From assembly GCA_000634195.1 (NCBI GenBank), contig JFLT01000187.1:268877-332876 (forward strand): 64,000 bases of DNA, read 5' to 3'. The DNA comes from Prochlorococcus sp. scB243_495D8 (GTDB lineage: Bacteria > Cyanobacteriota > Cyanobacteriia > PCC-6307 > Cyanobiaceae). Positions 1 through 8,263 of the stretch are shown piece by piece; position 1 is the first letter of the stretch; each line of letters starts with the position of its first letter. The notes under the pieces were generated by a model. That model was not told the DNA's origin, did no database searches, and saw nothing but the letters and a program-made list of their open reading frames with translations. Made by a program: the position numbers and the translations under genes.

Positions 1-1
1 T

Positions 2-2281
2 ATTCAAAATAATATTCAAAAAGATGAGATATTGTCACAGATCGAATCCTTAGACTTAGAAAAGCAGAAACTTTTCCAGGGAAATCAAAGAAAAAAAGAG
101 ACTTCCGATACAAAGAATAAAAACTTGGCAAGTAATAGCGCAGAAATTAATTCTTTAAAACATGAAATCGATTTATTAATTAAAACTAAATCAAGGCTAA
201 ATAACGAGCAATTAAGGCTTGAAAAGGATTTATCTAGATTTGAAAGCAGGAAGGAAGCTTTAAACGAATCTAGAGGTTCATATGCTCTCAGAATTCTATT
301 AGAGGCAGGGTTAGAGGGTATACATGGTTATGTAGCTCAACTTGGAGAGGTCAGTGAGAAAAATAGATATGCATTAGAAATTGCTGCTGGAAATAGGTTA
401 GGTCAAATTGTTGTTGATAATGATCATATTGCTGCTAAAGCAATTGAAATTCTTAAAAAGAAGAAAGCGGGAAGATTAACTTTTTTACCTTTAAATAGAA
501 TTAAAAGTCAAAAAAAGAATTATGCAATTTCAAGATTTGAAAATAACAGGGAGAATGGATTTATTGATAAAGCTATTAATCTAATTACTTTTGATGGAGT
601 CTATTCAGATGTTTTTCGATATGTTTTTGGAGATACTTTGGTTTTTTCAGACTTATCCTCAGCCAGGTTATCTACGCAAAAAAATAGGTTGGTTACCTTA
701 AGTGGTGAATTATTAGAAGCAAGTGGAGCTATTACAGGAGGTAGTAAGTTAAATAAAGATTTGGCTTATAGGTTTGGAATTAATAATGATATTGATGACT
801 CCAGTCCTATAAAAGAAAGATTATTAGTTATCGAAGAAGCTTTAAAAGAGTCAAATAATGATTTGATAATAAAAAATAATAGACTTAGTAAATTAAATTC
901 TAACCGCAGTCAAATTATTGAGGATTGTGCTTCATTTAATAAAGAAATTGAAGTAAATCAAGATTCATTTAAAGTTGTCTCGCAAAGAATTGAGGATTGT
1001 AAATCTAGATTAATTAAACTTGATACTGCTAATAATTTATTAGTTAACGAGTTAGGTCATCTAAAAGATGAATTGAAGCCTTATCACGATAAGTTTAATC
1101 AATTACAAACCATTCAAAAGGCAAATTATGAAAAAAATCAAAAATCATCATTAATAGCTTTTAATGACGATTTTAATAATCTTGATAAAAAACTTGAATT
1201 ACTTATTAAGGAGAGAAATACGTTACAAGATAAAAAGAATCAATTTGCTTTAGATAAAGAGCGTATCAATAATTCATTAAAAATTACTTTACTACAAGAA
1301 AAAAACTTGCAGGAATCTATTAAACAACTCGCAATTTCTCATAGTGAATGGATAGAAAAAAGAGATGAATTTAAAAAAGAGCTTTTAGATCTCGATAATC
1401 AAAAAAATTCTCTAGAGAGGGATTTAGGTGTATTGAGAAGGAAAAGAGATGAATTAAACTCTTCAATTTCAAATAAAAGGCAAGAATATAATAACTATCT
1501 CTTGAAGCTTGAATATCTTGAGAGGGATATGCATTCTCTTAAAGAAGAAATGAGGAGCGAGAAAATAAAATTAGAAAATTATAAAAAAGATCTACCTAAT
1601 CCATCCCCTCAGTTTGGAGAATATGAAGGGAAGAGTCTTGAATCTTTGCAATCAGAAATTTCGATTATAAATGCAAAACTACAAAGCTTAGAACCTGTTA
1701 ATATGTTGGCTCTTGATGAACTAGAAGAATTAATTGAGAGATTAAATGGTTTGCGAGAAAAATTAGAAATTCTATCTAATGAAAGATCTGAATTATTGCT
1801 GAGAATAGAAACCGTATCTACGATGCGTCAGGAGGCTTTTATGCAAGCATTTACAGAAGTTGATAAACATTTTAGAGAAATTTTTGCAAATTTATCTGAT
1901 GGAGATGGATTTCTTCAACTTGAAAATCCTAATTCTCCTTTAGAAGGAGGATTAACTTTAGTGGCTCATCCTAAGGGAAAAAATGTCAGAAGATTAGCAT
2001 CTATGTCAGGTGGTGAAAAATCGTTAACTGCTTTAAGTTTTTTATTTGCTTTGCAAAAGTATAAACCTTCTCCTTTTTATGCATTAGATGAGGTTGATAG
2101 TTTTTTAGATGGTATTAATGTTGAAAGGTTGTCAAAACTAATATCGAACCAGTCATCGAATGCTCAATTTATAGTCGTCAGTCATAGAAGGCCTATGATT
2201 AGTGCGTCTGAACGAACAATTGGGGTTGCGCAAGCAAGAGGTGCTAATACTCAAGTTCTTGGGTTACCAAATGCTGCATAA
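2..2281 (+). CDS. smc: Chromosome segregation ATPase SMC, C-terminal part (5' end outside window)
   Basis: SMC forms an ATP-dependent clamp on DNA that helps condense and segregate the chromosome with ScpA/ScpB. The reading frame is open from base 2, so the N-terminal Walker A head lies upstream of the window; about 760 of the usual ~1190 residues are visible. In order there is a coiled-coil end, a hinge domain (about residues 80-230, with GLEGIHGYVAQLGEV and several glycines), a long charged coiled coil, and the C-terminal head. The head has the ABC signature (SMSGGEKS), a Walker B (FYALDEVD) and a downstream VVSHRRPM switch segment. The first start-like codon inside the window (TTG at 32) is internal, not the real start. 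Identity is very sure. Confidence 0.96.
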   Translation: MQNNIQKDEILSQIESLDLEKQKLFQGNQRKKETSDTKNKNLASNSAEINSLKHEIDLLIKTKSRLNNEQLRLEKDLSRFESRKEALNESRGSYALRILLEAGLEGIHGYVAQLGEVSEKNRYALEIAAGNRLGQIVVDNDHIAAKAIEILKKKKAGRLTFLPLNRIKSQKKNYAISRFENNRENGFIDKAINLITFDGVYSDVFRYVFGDTLVFSDLSSARLSTQKNRLVTLSGELLEASGAITGGSKLNKDLAYRFGINNDIDDSSPIKERLLVIEEALKESNNDLIIKNNRLSKLNSNRSQIIEDCASFNKEIEVNQDSFKVVSQRIEDCKSRLIKLDTANNLLVNELGHLKDELKPYHDKFNQLQTIQKANYEKNQKSSLIAFNDDFNNLDKKLELLIKERNTLQDKKNQFALDKERINNSLKITLLQEKNLQESIKQLAISHSEWIEKRDEFKKELLDLDNQKNSLERDLGVLRRKRDELNSSISNKRQEYNNYLLKLEYLERDMHSLKEEMRSEKIKLENYKKDLPNPSPQFGEYEGKSLESLQSEISIINAKLQSLEPVNMLALDELEELIERLNGLREKLEILSNERSELLLRIETVSTMRQEAFMQAFTEVDKHFREIFANLSDGDGFLQLENPNSPLEGGLTLVAHPKGKNVRRLASMSGGEKSLTALSFLFALQKYKPSPFYALDEVDSFLDGINVERLSKLISNQSSNAQFIVVSHRRPMISASERTIGVAQARGANTQVLGLPNAA

Positions 2282-2326
2282 ACACACTTTTTTAAATTTA
2301 TACGTCAGAATGATAAAAAGAAATTT

Positions 2327-3382
2327 ATGAGCTTGTCTAACACATCTACTAATAAGAATCTCCCTAACTCGGTTCCTAGCGAACGTTTATGGTTAAGGTC
2401 AGAATTAATGGGAACACAAGTGATAACTACTGACACTGGGAGGCGGTTAGGCGTAGTTGGCGAAGTTGTTGTTGATATCGATAGAAGAGAGGTGGTCGCT
2501 TTGGGACTAAGAGATAATCCACTCACAAGATTTCTTCCGGGTTTGCCAAAATGGATGCCTTTAGAAAGTATAAAGCAAGTTGGAGATGTCATATTAGTTG
2601 ACTCCCTTGATTCTTTGAGTGAGAGTTTTTCTCCAGAAAGATATGGGAAGGTAATTAATTGTCAGGTGATTACAGAATCTGGACAGCTTTTAGGAAGAGT
2701 CCTTGGCTTTTCTTTTGATATTGAGACTGGGGATTTGATATCTCTTGTTATGGGTGCAGTTGGTGTTCCGCTTTTAGGTGAGGGAGTTTTAAGTACTTGG
2801 GAAATACCTGTTGAGGAAATTGTAAGTAGTGGTACTGATAGGATTATTGTTTATGAAGGTGCTGAAGAGAAATTAAAGCAACTAAGTAGTGGACTACTTG
2901 AGAAACTTGGAGTCGGGGGTTCTTCATGGGATGAAAGGGAAGCAAATGGATACACATCAAATCTTGTACCTGTTGAGAATCAATTACTTTCAGGTTCTGA
3001 ATCAGAACAGCAAAACAATTTGGTCGAGGAAAATGAAGAAGTTTTTGAACAAGATGATTATGAAGATGATTATGAAGATGACTATGAAGATGAACTTGAA
3101 TATGTTGAAATAAAGGGTTCTGAAGAAGAACTAAATAATAGAAAAAAGCTATATTTGGATAATGATTATTCTGATCAGATTGAGAATCAAAAGAGTATTA
3201 ATCAAATAGATGAAAAAAACAATATTGATTTTGAGCAAAAGAAACAATCAACTACTAATTTAGCTTCGAAAAGACCAATTCAAAATGCAACTGAAACTTT
3301 TGATATTGAACCACTAGATGAACAAAATTTAGTTCAAGATAATAAAAAATCAGAAAAGTTTGAAATTGATGACCCCTGGTAA
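2327..3382 (+). CDS. PRC-barrel domain protein with acidic repeat tail
   Basis: This 351-residue protein has two PRC-barrel-like units, about residues 20-95 (GVVGEVVVDIDRREVVAL) and 105-175 (LLGRVLGFSFDIETGDLISL). After them comes a long acidic, low-complexity tail with a DDYE tandem repeat near residues 243-258. PRC barrels occur in photosynthetic reaction-centre subunit H and in RimM, and in cyanobacteria often in proteins of unknown role. No signal peptide or membrane segment is visible, so it is probably a soluble or peripheral protein. It lies 45 bases after smc on the same strand. The barrel call is strong; the cellular role is unknown. Confidence 0.85.
   Translation: MSLSNTSTNKNLPNSVPSERLWLRSELMGTQVITTDTGRRLGVVGEVVVDIDRREVVALGLRDNPLTRFLPGLPKWMPLESIKQVGDVILVDSLDSLSESFSPERYGKVINCQVITESGQLLGRVLGFSFDIETGDLISLVMGAVGVPLLGEGVLSTWEIPVEEIVSSGTDRIIVYEGAEEKLKQLSSGLLEKLGVGGSSWDEREANGYTSNLVPVENQLLSGSESEQQNNLVEENEEVFEQDDYEDDYEDDYEDELEYVEIKGSEEELNNRKKLYLDNDYSDQIENQKSINQIDEKNNIDFEQKKQSTTNLASKRPIQNATETFDIEPLDEQNLVQDNKKSEKFEIDDPW
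3053..3100 (+). repeat. 12-bp tandem repeat coding for DDYE units
   Basis: Four consecutive 12-bp units encode DDYE, DDYE, DDYE and the degenerate DELE. The first two units are identical in DNA, the third differs by one base and the fourth is diverged. Near-identity at the DNA level suggests recent expansion by slippage, so copy number may vary between strains. Confidence 0.8.
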
Positions 3383-3389
3383 TTAATTG

Positions 3390-4655
3390 TTAAAGTTTTT
3401 TTATTGAATTAAGAATTATAGAAGCAAGTTTTTTTGCAGCACCTTTATCGCCTCTTTCTTTACGTAGATTATCCCTAATACTTTTTAATTGATCTCTATT
3501 TTTAATGAGAAATAATACTTCTTTTGCAATTTTTTTTGGTGAAATATTACCTATCCTTTCAGGGACAATCATTCTTTTAGCTTTAATATTTGGCCAAGCA
3601 AAAAATTTCTTTTTTTTAAAATAGAAATTTTTGATTATAAAAGTTTGGAATCTATTTATGAATGAAATTTTTCCAATTACTCCAAAAATACCATCCCAGG
3701 CATTCATCATATTTAAATGTTGAGTTGGCAGAACGACTAACATAGGAAGACTAATTGCTGCTAATTCTGCAGTATTTGCTCCGACAGTTGTAATTGCAAG
3801 ATCACATTCTTTTAATATTTCATAGCAAGGATGTTTCTTGATTAGATAAATCTTTGTATTTTTTGATGTTTCAATTACATAATCAAAACGAGAGTCTTTG
3901 AAGTTTTTTATTGTTTTGATTTTTGATGAGTAATATTTGGCAATTGGATTTTTGTTGCTTTGAAAAAATAAATATTCACTTTTTTCAGTAGTTGGGGCAA
4001 TGGGGATTATAAAATTTATATTTTGATTTTCTTCAGCAATATGATCTGCAACTTCTAAGAAGAAAGGAATTCCAACAGAAAGTTTTGCTTTCTTAGAACC
4101 AGGCAATAATGCAATATGGTGTTTTTCTTTATTTCTTAATGATATTTCGCTATTAAGTTTGATATCTGCCATCAAATCGCCAATGACCTTACATTTATAT
4201 TTATATCTTTTAGGTATTGACTCTTTTACTTTTACATTCATAGCAGCAATTTCGTTGGTCCATCTAGGCCATCGCGAAACCCATTCAGCATATGTGATAT
4301 TTAAATAACCTAATCTTTTCGCTAACAAAATGCTCCAAAATTGATCCCCACCGAGGAAAATCACTAACCCTTTCTTTGGCCATTTTGCAAAAGAATTTGG
4401 ATTTATTAATAATTTCCAAAAACTTTTGGATTTTGTAATTAATTCGAATTTATTCCATGAATTTGCAACTAAAAATTCTTTACCAGTGGCATTTGGGCAA
4501 GGAACAAGGATTAACCTAAGAGTGAAATTGTGTTTATCGTCATCACTCAGTGATTTATTTATTTTGTTAAGCTCATTTACTACAGGATTTACCCATGTAG
4601 CTAATTCACCAGGACCATTGGAAATTATAACTACTGCAACTGATTTTTTTTTCAT
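3390..4655 (-). CDS. LpxB-like glycosyltransferase-family protein
   Basis: The protein has a GT-B-like layout resembling lipid-A-disaccharide synthase: an N-terminal ISNGPGELATWVNPVV segment, a central ALLPGSKKAKL element like the LpxB LPGSR motif, and a C-terminal donor-site-like segment (TTVGANTAELAAISLPMLVV). It may transfer a sugar to an envelope lipid, but the substrate cannot be read from sequence. The open frame runs back through tRNA-Leu to 4778, which cannot be the start. ATG 4655 (MKKKSVAV) is chosen; ATG 4676 is possible but sits only 4 bases from the tRNA. A second, only distantly similar LpxB-like protein lies at 56363-57565. Confidence 0.75.
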   Translation of the reverse strand: MKKKSVAVVIISNGPGELATWVNPVVNELNKINKSLSDDDKHNFTLRLILVPCPNATGKEFLVANSWNKFELITKSKSFWKLLINPNSFAKWPKKGLVIFLGGDQFWSILLAKRLGYLNITYAEWVSRWPRWTNEIAAMNVKVKESIPKRYKYKCKVIGDLMADIKLNSEISLRNKEKHHIALLPGSKKAKLSVGIPFFLEVADHIAEENQNINFIIPIAPTTEKSEYLFFQSNKNPIAKYYSSKIKTIKNFKDSRFDYVIETSKNTKIYLIKKHPCYEILKECDLAITTVGANTAELAAISLPMLVVLPTQHLNMMNAWDGIFGVIGKISFINRFQTFIIKNFYFKKKKFFAWPNIKAKRMIVPERIGNISPKKIAKEVLFLIKNRDQLKSIRDNLRKERGDKGAAKKLASIILNSIKKL

Positions 4656-4680
4656 TGCAGTTAAACCAGAATACATTAAA

Positions 4681-4762
4681 TGCGGACGGCGAGACTTGAA
4701 CTCGCAAGGCCGAAGCCACACGCTCCTTAGACGTGCGCGTCTACCAATTCCGCCACGTCCGC
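4681..4762 (-). tRNA. tRNA-Leu, anticodon AAG
   Basis: On the minus strand an 82-nt cloverleaf folds with a perfect 7-bp acceptor stem (GCGGACG/CGTCCGC), the Leu-type D arm (GGCGGAATTGGTAGACGC), a 5-bp anticodon stem (CACGT/GCGTG) around loop CTAAGGA, a long variable arm typical of class II tRNAs, and a T arm GCGAG-TTCAAGT-CTCGC. The loop puts AAG at positions 34-36. Discriminator A is encoded and CCA is not. The downstream LpxB-like gene starts 5 to 26 bases later, so the two may be co-transcribed. Confidence 0.95.
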
Positions 4763-5023
4763 AAAGGGTTTTCAGCAACCGAGGGATACCTAAACCTTAA
4801 AAATATAATACATTATTGGCTGAAATAAGCATGTAGTTAGAAAAGAGTATTTTTGAATATCATGAATAATTTTTCTATTGCATAAAACAAATATTTATAC
4901 ATATATAACGTTTGAGGTTGTATTGTAAAAAATGTCCTCTGATTACTAAAAAAATTTGTTGAATACTTTGGCAAATAATTTTTTATTTTAAGTCATTTCA
5001 TTTCTTCAATTTTAATTTTCATA

Positions 5024-6373
5024 ATGGTTGAAAAAGTTTTAATTGCTAATCGTGGAGAAATAGCTTTACGAATTGTCAGAAGTTGTAGAGAACTAGGCAT
5101 TGCAACAGTTGCAGTTTTTAGCACTGTAGATAAAAAAGCATTGCATGTTCAGCTTGCTGATGAGGCGGTTTGCGTCGGAGATTCATTAAGTAATAAGAGT
5201 TATTTAAATATTCCAAATATACTTGCTGCTGCTACATCAAGAGGAGTTGATGCTATTCATCCTGGTTATGGATTTCTTGCGGAAAATGATAAATTTGCTG
5301 AGATGTGTAACGATCATGGCATAGTTTTTATTGGCCCATCTCCTAAAGCTATTAGATCTATGGGAGATAAATCTACAGCTAAAGAAACTATGGAAGCAGT
5401 TGGAGTTCCAACAGTACCAGGTAGTAAAGGCTTGTTATCAAATGTTGATGAGGCTTATAAATTGGCAGATGATATTGGCTATCCGGTAATTATTAAAGCG
5501 ACTGCTGGCGGAGGTGGAAGAGGCATGAGGTTGGTTGAAAACTCTAATAATCTCGAAAAAATGTTTAAAGCAGCTCAAGGTGAAGCAGAAGCAGCTTTTG
5601 GTAATGATGGTTTATATATGGAGAAATTTATAAAGAAGCCAAGACATGTAGAAATTCAAATTTTGGCCGATAGGTCGGGTAATGTTGTTCACTTAGGAGA
5701 GCGAGATTGTTCAGTTCAAAGAAGACATCAGAAGTTGTTAGAAGAGTCTCCCAGTCCTGCAATTAACCCTGAGCTAAGAAAAAAAATGGGGAACGCAGCT
5801 ATAGCTGCTGCCAAAAGTATCGGCTACGAAGGAGCGGGAACAGTTGAATTTTTAGTTGATGATGATGATAATTTTTATTTTATGGAAATGAATACTAGGA
5901 TTCAAGTTGAACATCCTGTTACTGAAATGGTTACAGGGGTAGATTTAATAGCTGAGCAAATTAAAATCGCAAGCGGAGCAAATTTGGAATTTAATCAGGA
6001 TGATATCCATTTAAACGGTCATGCCATTGAATGTAGAATCAATGCTGAAGATCCTTCTCACAATTTCCGACCATCACCTGGAAAAATAACTGGGTGGCTT
6101 CCTCCTGGTGGCCCTGGTGTAAGGGTGGATAGTCATGTGTATACAGGCTATGAAATACCTCCTTTCTATGACTCATTAATTGGTAAATTAATAGTCTGGG
6201 GAAAAGATCGTAATACTGCAATTAAACGTATGAATAGGGCTTTAAATGAATGTGCGGTCACTGGTATTCCTACAACAATTAACTTTCATTTAACTTTACT
6301 GAATAAATCTAAATTTAAGCAGGGTAAGATACATACAAAATATGTAGAAGAAGAATTATTGCCAAATTACTGA
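5024..6373 (+). CDS. accC: Acetyl-CoA carboxylase, biotin carboxylase subunit
   Basis: AccC carboxylates biotin on the carrier protein AccB using ATP and bicarbonate, the first step of fatty acid synthesis. At 449 residues it is full length. Visible landmarks are the N-terminal [14 protein letters not shown], the [10 protein letters not shown] segment, the glycine-rich ATP-grasp lid ([11 protein letters not shown]), [12 protein letters not shown], and the catalytic [14 protein letters not shown]. It is monocistronic here, with accB not next to it. A 260-bp AT-rich gap separates it from tRNA-Leu and probably holds its promoter. The call is very sure. Confidence 0.97.
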   Translation: MVEKVLIANRGEIALRIVRSCRELGIATVAVFSTVDKKALHVQLADEAVCVGDSLSNKSYLNIPNILAAATSRGVDAIHPGYGFLAENDKFAEMCNDHGIVFIGPSPKAIRSMGDKSTAKETMEAVGVPTVPGSKGLLSNVDEAYKLADDIGYPVIIKATAGGGGRGMRLVENSNNLEKMFKAAQGEAEAAFGNDGLYMEKFIKKPRHVEIQILADRSGNVVHLGERDCSVQRRHQKLLEESPSPAINPELRKKMGNAAIAAAKSIGYEGAGTVEFLVDDDDNFYFMEMNTRIQVEHPVTEMVTGVDLIAEQIKIASGANLEFNQDDIHLNGHAIECRINAEDPSHNFRPSPGKITGWLPPGGPGVRVDSHVYTGYEIPPFYDSLIGKLIVWGKDRNTAIKRMNRALNECAVTGIPTTINFHLTLLNKSKFKQGKIHTKYVEEELLPNY

Positions 6374-6390
6374 GAAATAATTAATTATTT

Positions 6391-6696
6391 CTATGAAATA
6401 TGTGTATGTAATGCAAGTTTTATAAGCCCTTGCTGACCGACTAAAATTTCTCTTAAAAAGCTTATAACTCCGATCCAAATTACGGGTCCAACATCAACGC
6501 CTCCAATAGGAGGAATTAGTTTTCTTGTTAAATTAAGAATAAAGCTTGATGGTATTGAAATTAATACCCATAAACCTTTATTTAAATCAATTTTTGGGTA
6601 CCAAGTAAGTATTAATCTTATTAGAAAAACTATAGTTAGATATGAAAGAGAAATTCCTAAACAAATATCTAAAATTTGAAGAGAGTTTACAAGCAA
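6391..6696 (-). CDS. YggT family membrane protein
   Basis: This is a 101-residue integral membrane protein with two hydrophobic segments (about residues 8-31 and 42-57) joined by the family signature region: RLILTWYPKID, then LNLTRKLIPPIGGVDVGPVIW. YggT proteins (Ycf19 in plastids) are linked to cell-envelope and thylakoid or nucleoid organisation; the biochemical activity is unsettled. It converges with accC, with 17 bases between the two stops, and diverges from psbX. Confidence 0.88.
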   Translation of the reverse strand: MLVNSLQILDICLGISLSYLTIVFLIRLILTWYPKIDLNKGLWVLISIPSSFILNLTRKLIPPIGGVDVGPVIWIGVISFLREILVGQQGLIKLALHTHIS

Positions 6697-6785
6697 GAAA
6701 TCACAATTATTTAATTCATCTTAATAAATAACCCATCGAAACGTATTTAATTCGTATTATAAATTGAGAATTTAATATTTAAAAA

Positions 6786-6971
6786 GTGTTTCAAATCTCA
6801 AATTTATTACTAGCCGCAGATTTTTCTGCTGAAGTTGCAAATAATTCAGCAGTTGGAATGATAGGTAGTTTTATTGCGGCTGCCTTACTTATCGTTATTC
6901 CAGCCTCTGCATTTTTGATTTTTGTTAGCCAGAAAGATTCGCTCGATCGTACTTCTACTGGAAGACGCTAG
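6786..6971 (+). CDS. psbX: Photosystem II protein PsbX
   Basis: This 61-residue single-span protein has a hydrophobic helix at about residues 24-46 ([24 protein letters not shown]) followed by a short charged tail ([13 protein letters not shown]). PsbX sits at the edge of photosystem II near cytochrome b559 and the QB site and affects quinone exchange. The form here has a longer N-terminal extension than the ~40-residue PsbX of other cyanobacteria, as I recall for Prochlorococcus. The start is GTG 6786. It is followed 78 bases later by ycf66. Confidence 0.82.
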   Translation: MFQISNLLLAADFSAEVANNSAVGMIGSFIAAALLIVIPASAFLIFVSQKDSLDRTSTGRR

Positions 6972-7049
6972 TTTTTGTAGAAGTTTTAAGTACACTATAT
7001 ATATAGGGTATATAAGTAACCCTTAAAAATAAATTTTTGGAGAAAGAAT

Positions 7050-7979
7050 GTGGTCAATGCTAGTCTCAATTGGGCCAGTATTGTTGGTATAGTTCTCGCC
7101 GTATGTGGAGGAGGCCTTTATTTCTTGAGGTCCTTTAAACCTGCCTTAGCAAGGGATTATGATGTTTTCTTCGCGGCAATTGGACTTTTGTGTGGAGGAA
7201 TATTATTTTTTCAAGGATGGAGGTTAGATCCTATCCTTCAGTTTGGTCAGTTTTTGCTTGCAGGAACTACAGTTTTTTTCGCATACGAAAGTGTTCGATT
7301 GAGGGGAGTTGCTACTGATCAAGCTAGAAGATCATCTTATTTTGATGATGATCCTATTTCTGATGGTCCGAGAAATTCTAGAGGCCGGTTTAATGACGAT
7401 TATGATAGGTTTGAAGAATCTGAAAGACCATCAAGAAGATTTAAACCTCAAGAAGATGAATTTGAAGAAGACTATATGGAGGGGAGATCTCGTAGGAGGA
7501 ATGTTTCAAGAGCGATACCCTCTGCTGCAGCAAGTAGAAGTAGGCCATCTACAAGGGAAATAAGTCAGTTTGAAAATGACGAACCTATAAGAAGGAGAAG
7601 ACAGACTTCTGAAAATAGAAATAGTAAACAACCAGAAACAAATAACTTTGGTGAAAGAAGAAATTTATCTCGCGATGAAGTTAAAACAGGCTCTAGACCC
7701 AGAATGAATCGTACAGTTTCTAGACAAGATAATATCTCTGCTCCTAGTGATTCTTCTCCATCAAGAAAGAAACCTACTAGATCCTCTATTAGGTCGCAAA
7801 CTTCAACAACTCAAGTAGAAGATGCTTCATTTAAAGATGCTAATCAAGCCAAAAAAACACTTGAGACTCGTAGAGTGAGCTCTTCAGTTAGATCAAGTTC
7901 AAAAAATCAAAATAGTAGATATAACGTTGGAACAAATAAGAAGAAACCAAGAGATAACAGTTCTAGATTTGATAATTAA
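7050..7979 (+). CDS. ycf66: Ycf66 family protein with long charged tail
   Basis: The N-terminal ~90 residues form the Ycf66 domain with about three hydrophobic segments (NWASIVGIVLAVCGGGLYFL, VFFAAIGLLCGGILFF, FLLAGTTVFFAYE). The following ~210 residues are low complexity, rich in Arg, Ser, Asp and Glu, and probably disordered. Ycf66 is conserved in cyanobacteria and some plastids without a firm function. The start is GTG 7050, supported by GGAGA at 7039-7043. The gene ends directly against the convergent Hli gene with no gap. Confidence 0.88.
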   Translation: MVNASLNWASIVGIVLAVCGGGLYFLRSFKPALARDYDVFFAAIGLLCGGILFFQGWRLDPILQFGQFLLAGTTVFFAYESVRLRGVATDQARRSSYFDDDPISDGPRNSRGRFNDDYDRFEESERPSRRFKPQEDEFEEDYMEGRSRRRNVSRAIPSAAASRSRPSTREISQFENDEPIRRRRQTSENRNSKQPETNNFGERRNLSRDEVKTGSRPRMNRTVSRQDNISAPSDSSPSRKKPTRSSIRSQTSTTQVEDASFKDANQAKKTLETRRVSSSVRSSSKNQNSRYNVGTNKKKPRDNSSRFDN

Positions 7980-8255
7980 TTATAAGATTCCTGCCCATTT
8001 TAAAAACGATTGTTTACTAAATAATTCAATCAATACTATTGCAAGGAAGCCAATCATTGCAAACCTTCCATTAGTTATTTCAGAATAACTACTCCATCCA
8101 AATTTATATTCATCTTTAATTTCTTTCGATTTTTCATCTAATTTATTGTCTTCAATTTGTTTATTAATCTGATTCTGATCTTTTTGCTCTTCTATAAAAC
8201 TCTCATTCTCTAAATTAGTGACTTCTGAGTTAGTTTGTTCTTCTTTAGAATTCAT
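7980..8255 (-). CDS. High-light-inducible (Hli/Scp) chlorophyll-binding-like protein
   Basis: This is a 91-residue protein with a highly charged N-terminal half (residues 1-48, Glu/Lys/Asn/Gln rich) and a single membrane helix carrying the LHC/Hli signature EITNGRFAMIGFLAIVLIE. Hli proteins bind chlorophyll and carotenoid and protect photosystems under excess light. The long acidic N-terminus is larger than in the minimal Hli at 36284-36430. It lies 8 bases upstream of the stop side of the ABC transporter gene's neighbour position and reads in the same direction, so it may follow that promoterless in a loose cluster. The Hli call is strong. Confidence 0.85.
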   Translation of the reverse strand: MNSKEEQTNSEVTNLENESFIEEQKDQNQINKQIEDNKLDEKSKEIKDEYKFGWSSYSEITNGRFAMIGFLAIVLIELFSKQSFLKWAGIL

Positions 8256-8263
8256 TTTTTTTG

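Noticed and set aside
3053..3100. CRISPR-like array
   Set aside because: The repeat is a 12-bp in-frame coding repeat without spacers; no CRISPR array or cas gene was seen in the window.
4655..4778. N-terminal extension of the LpxB-like protein to base 4778
   Set aside because: It would place the start codon upstream of and through tRNA-Leu.
4426..4800. 124-codon frame over the tRNA-Leu region
   Set aside because: It is antisense to the LpxB-like gene and passes through the tRNA, so it is a shadow frame.
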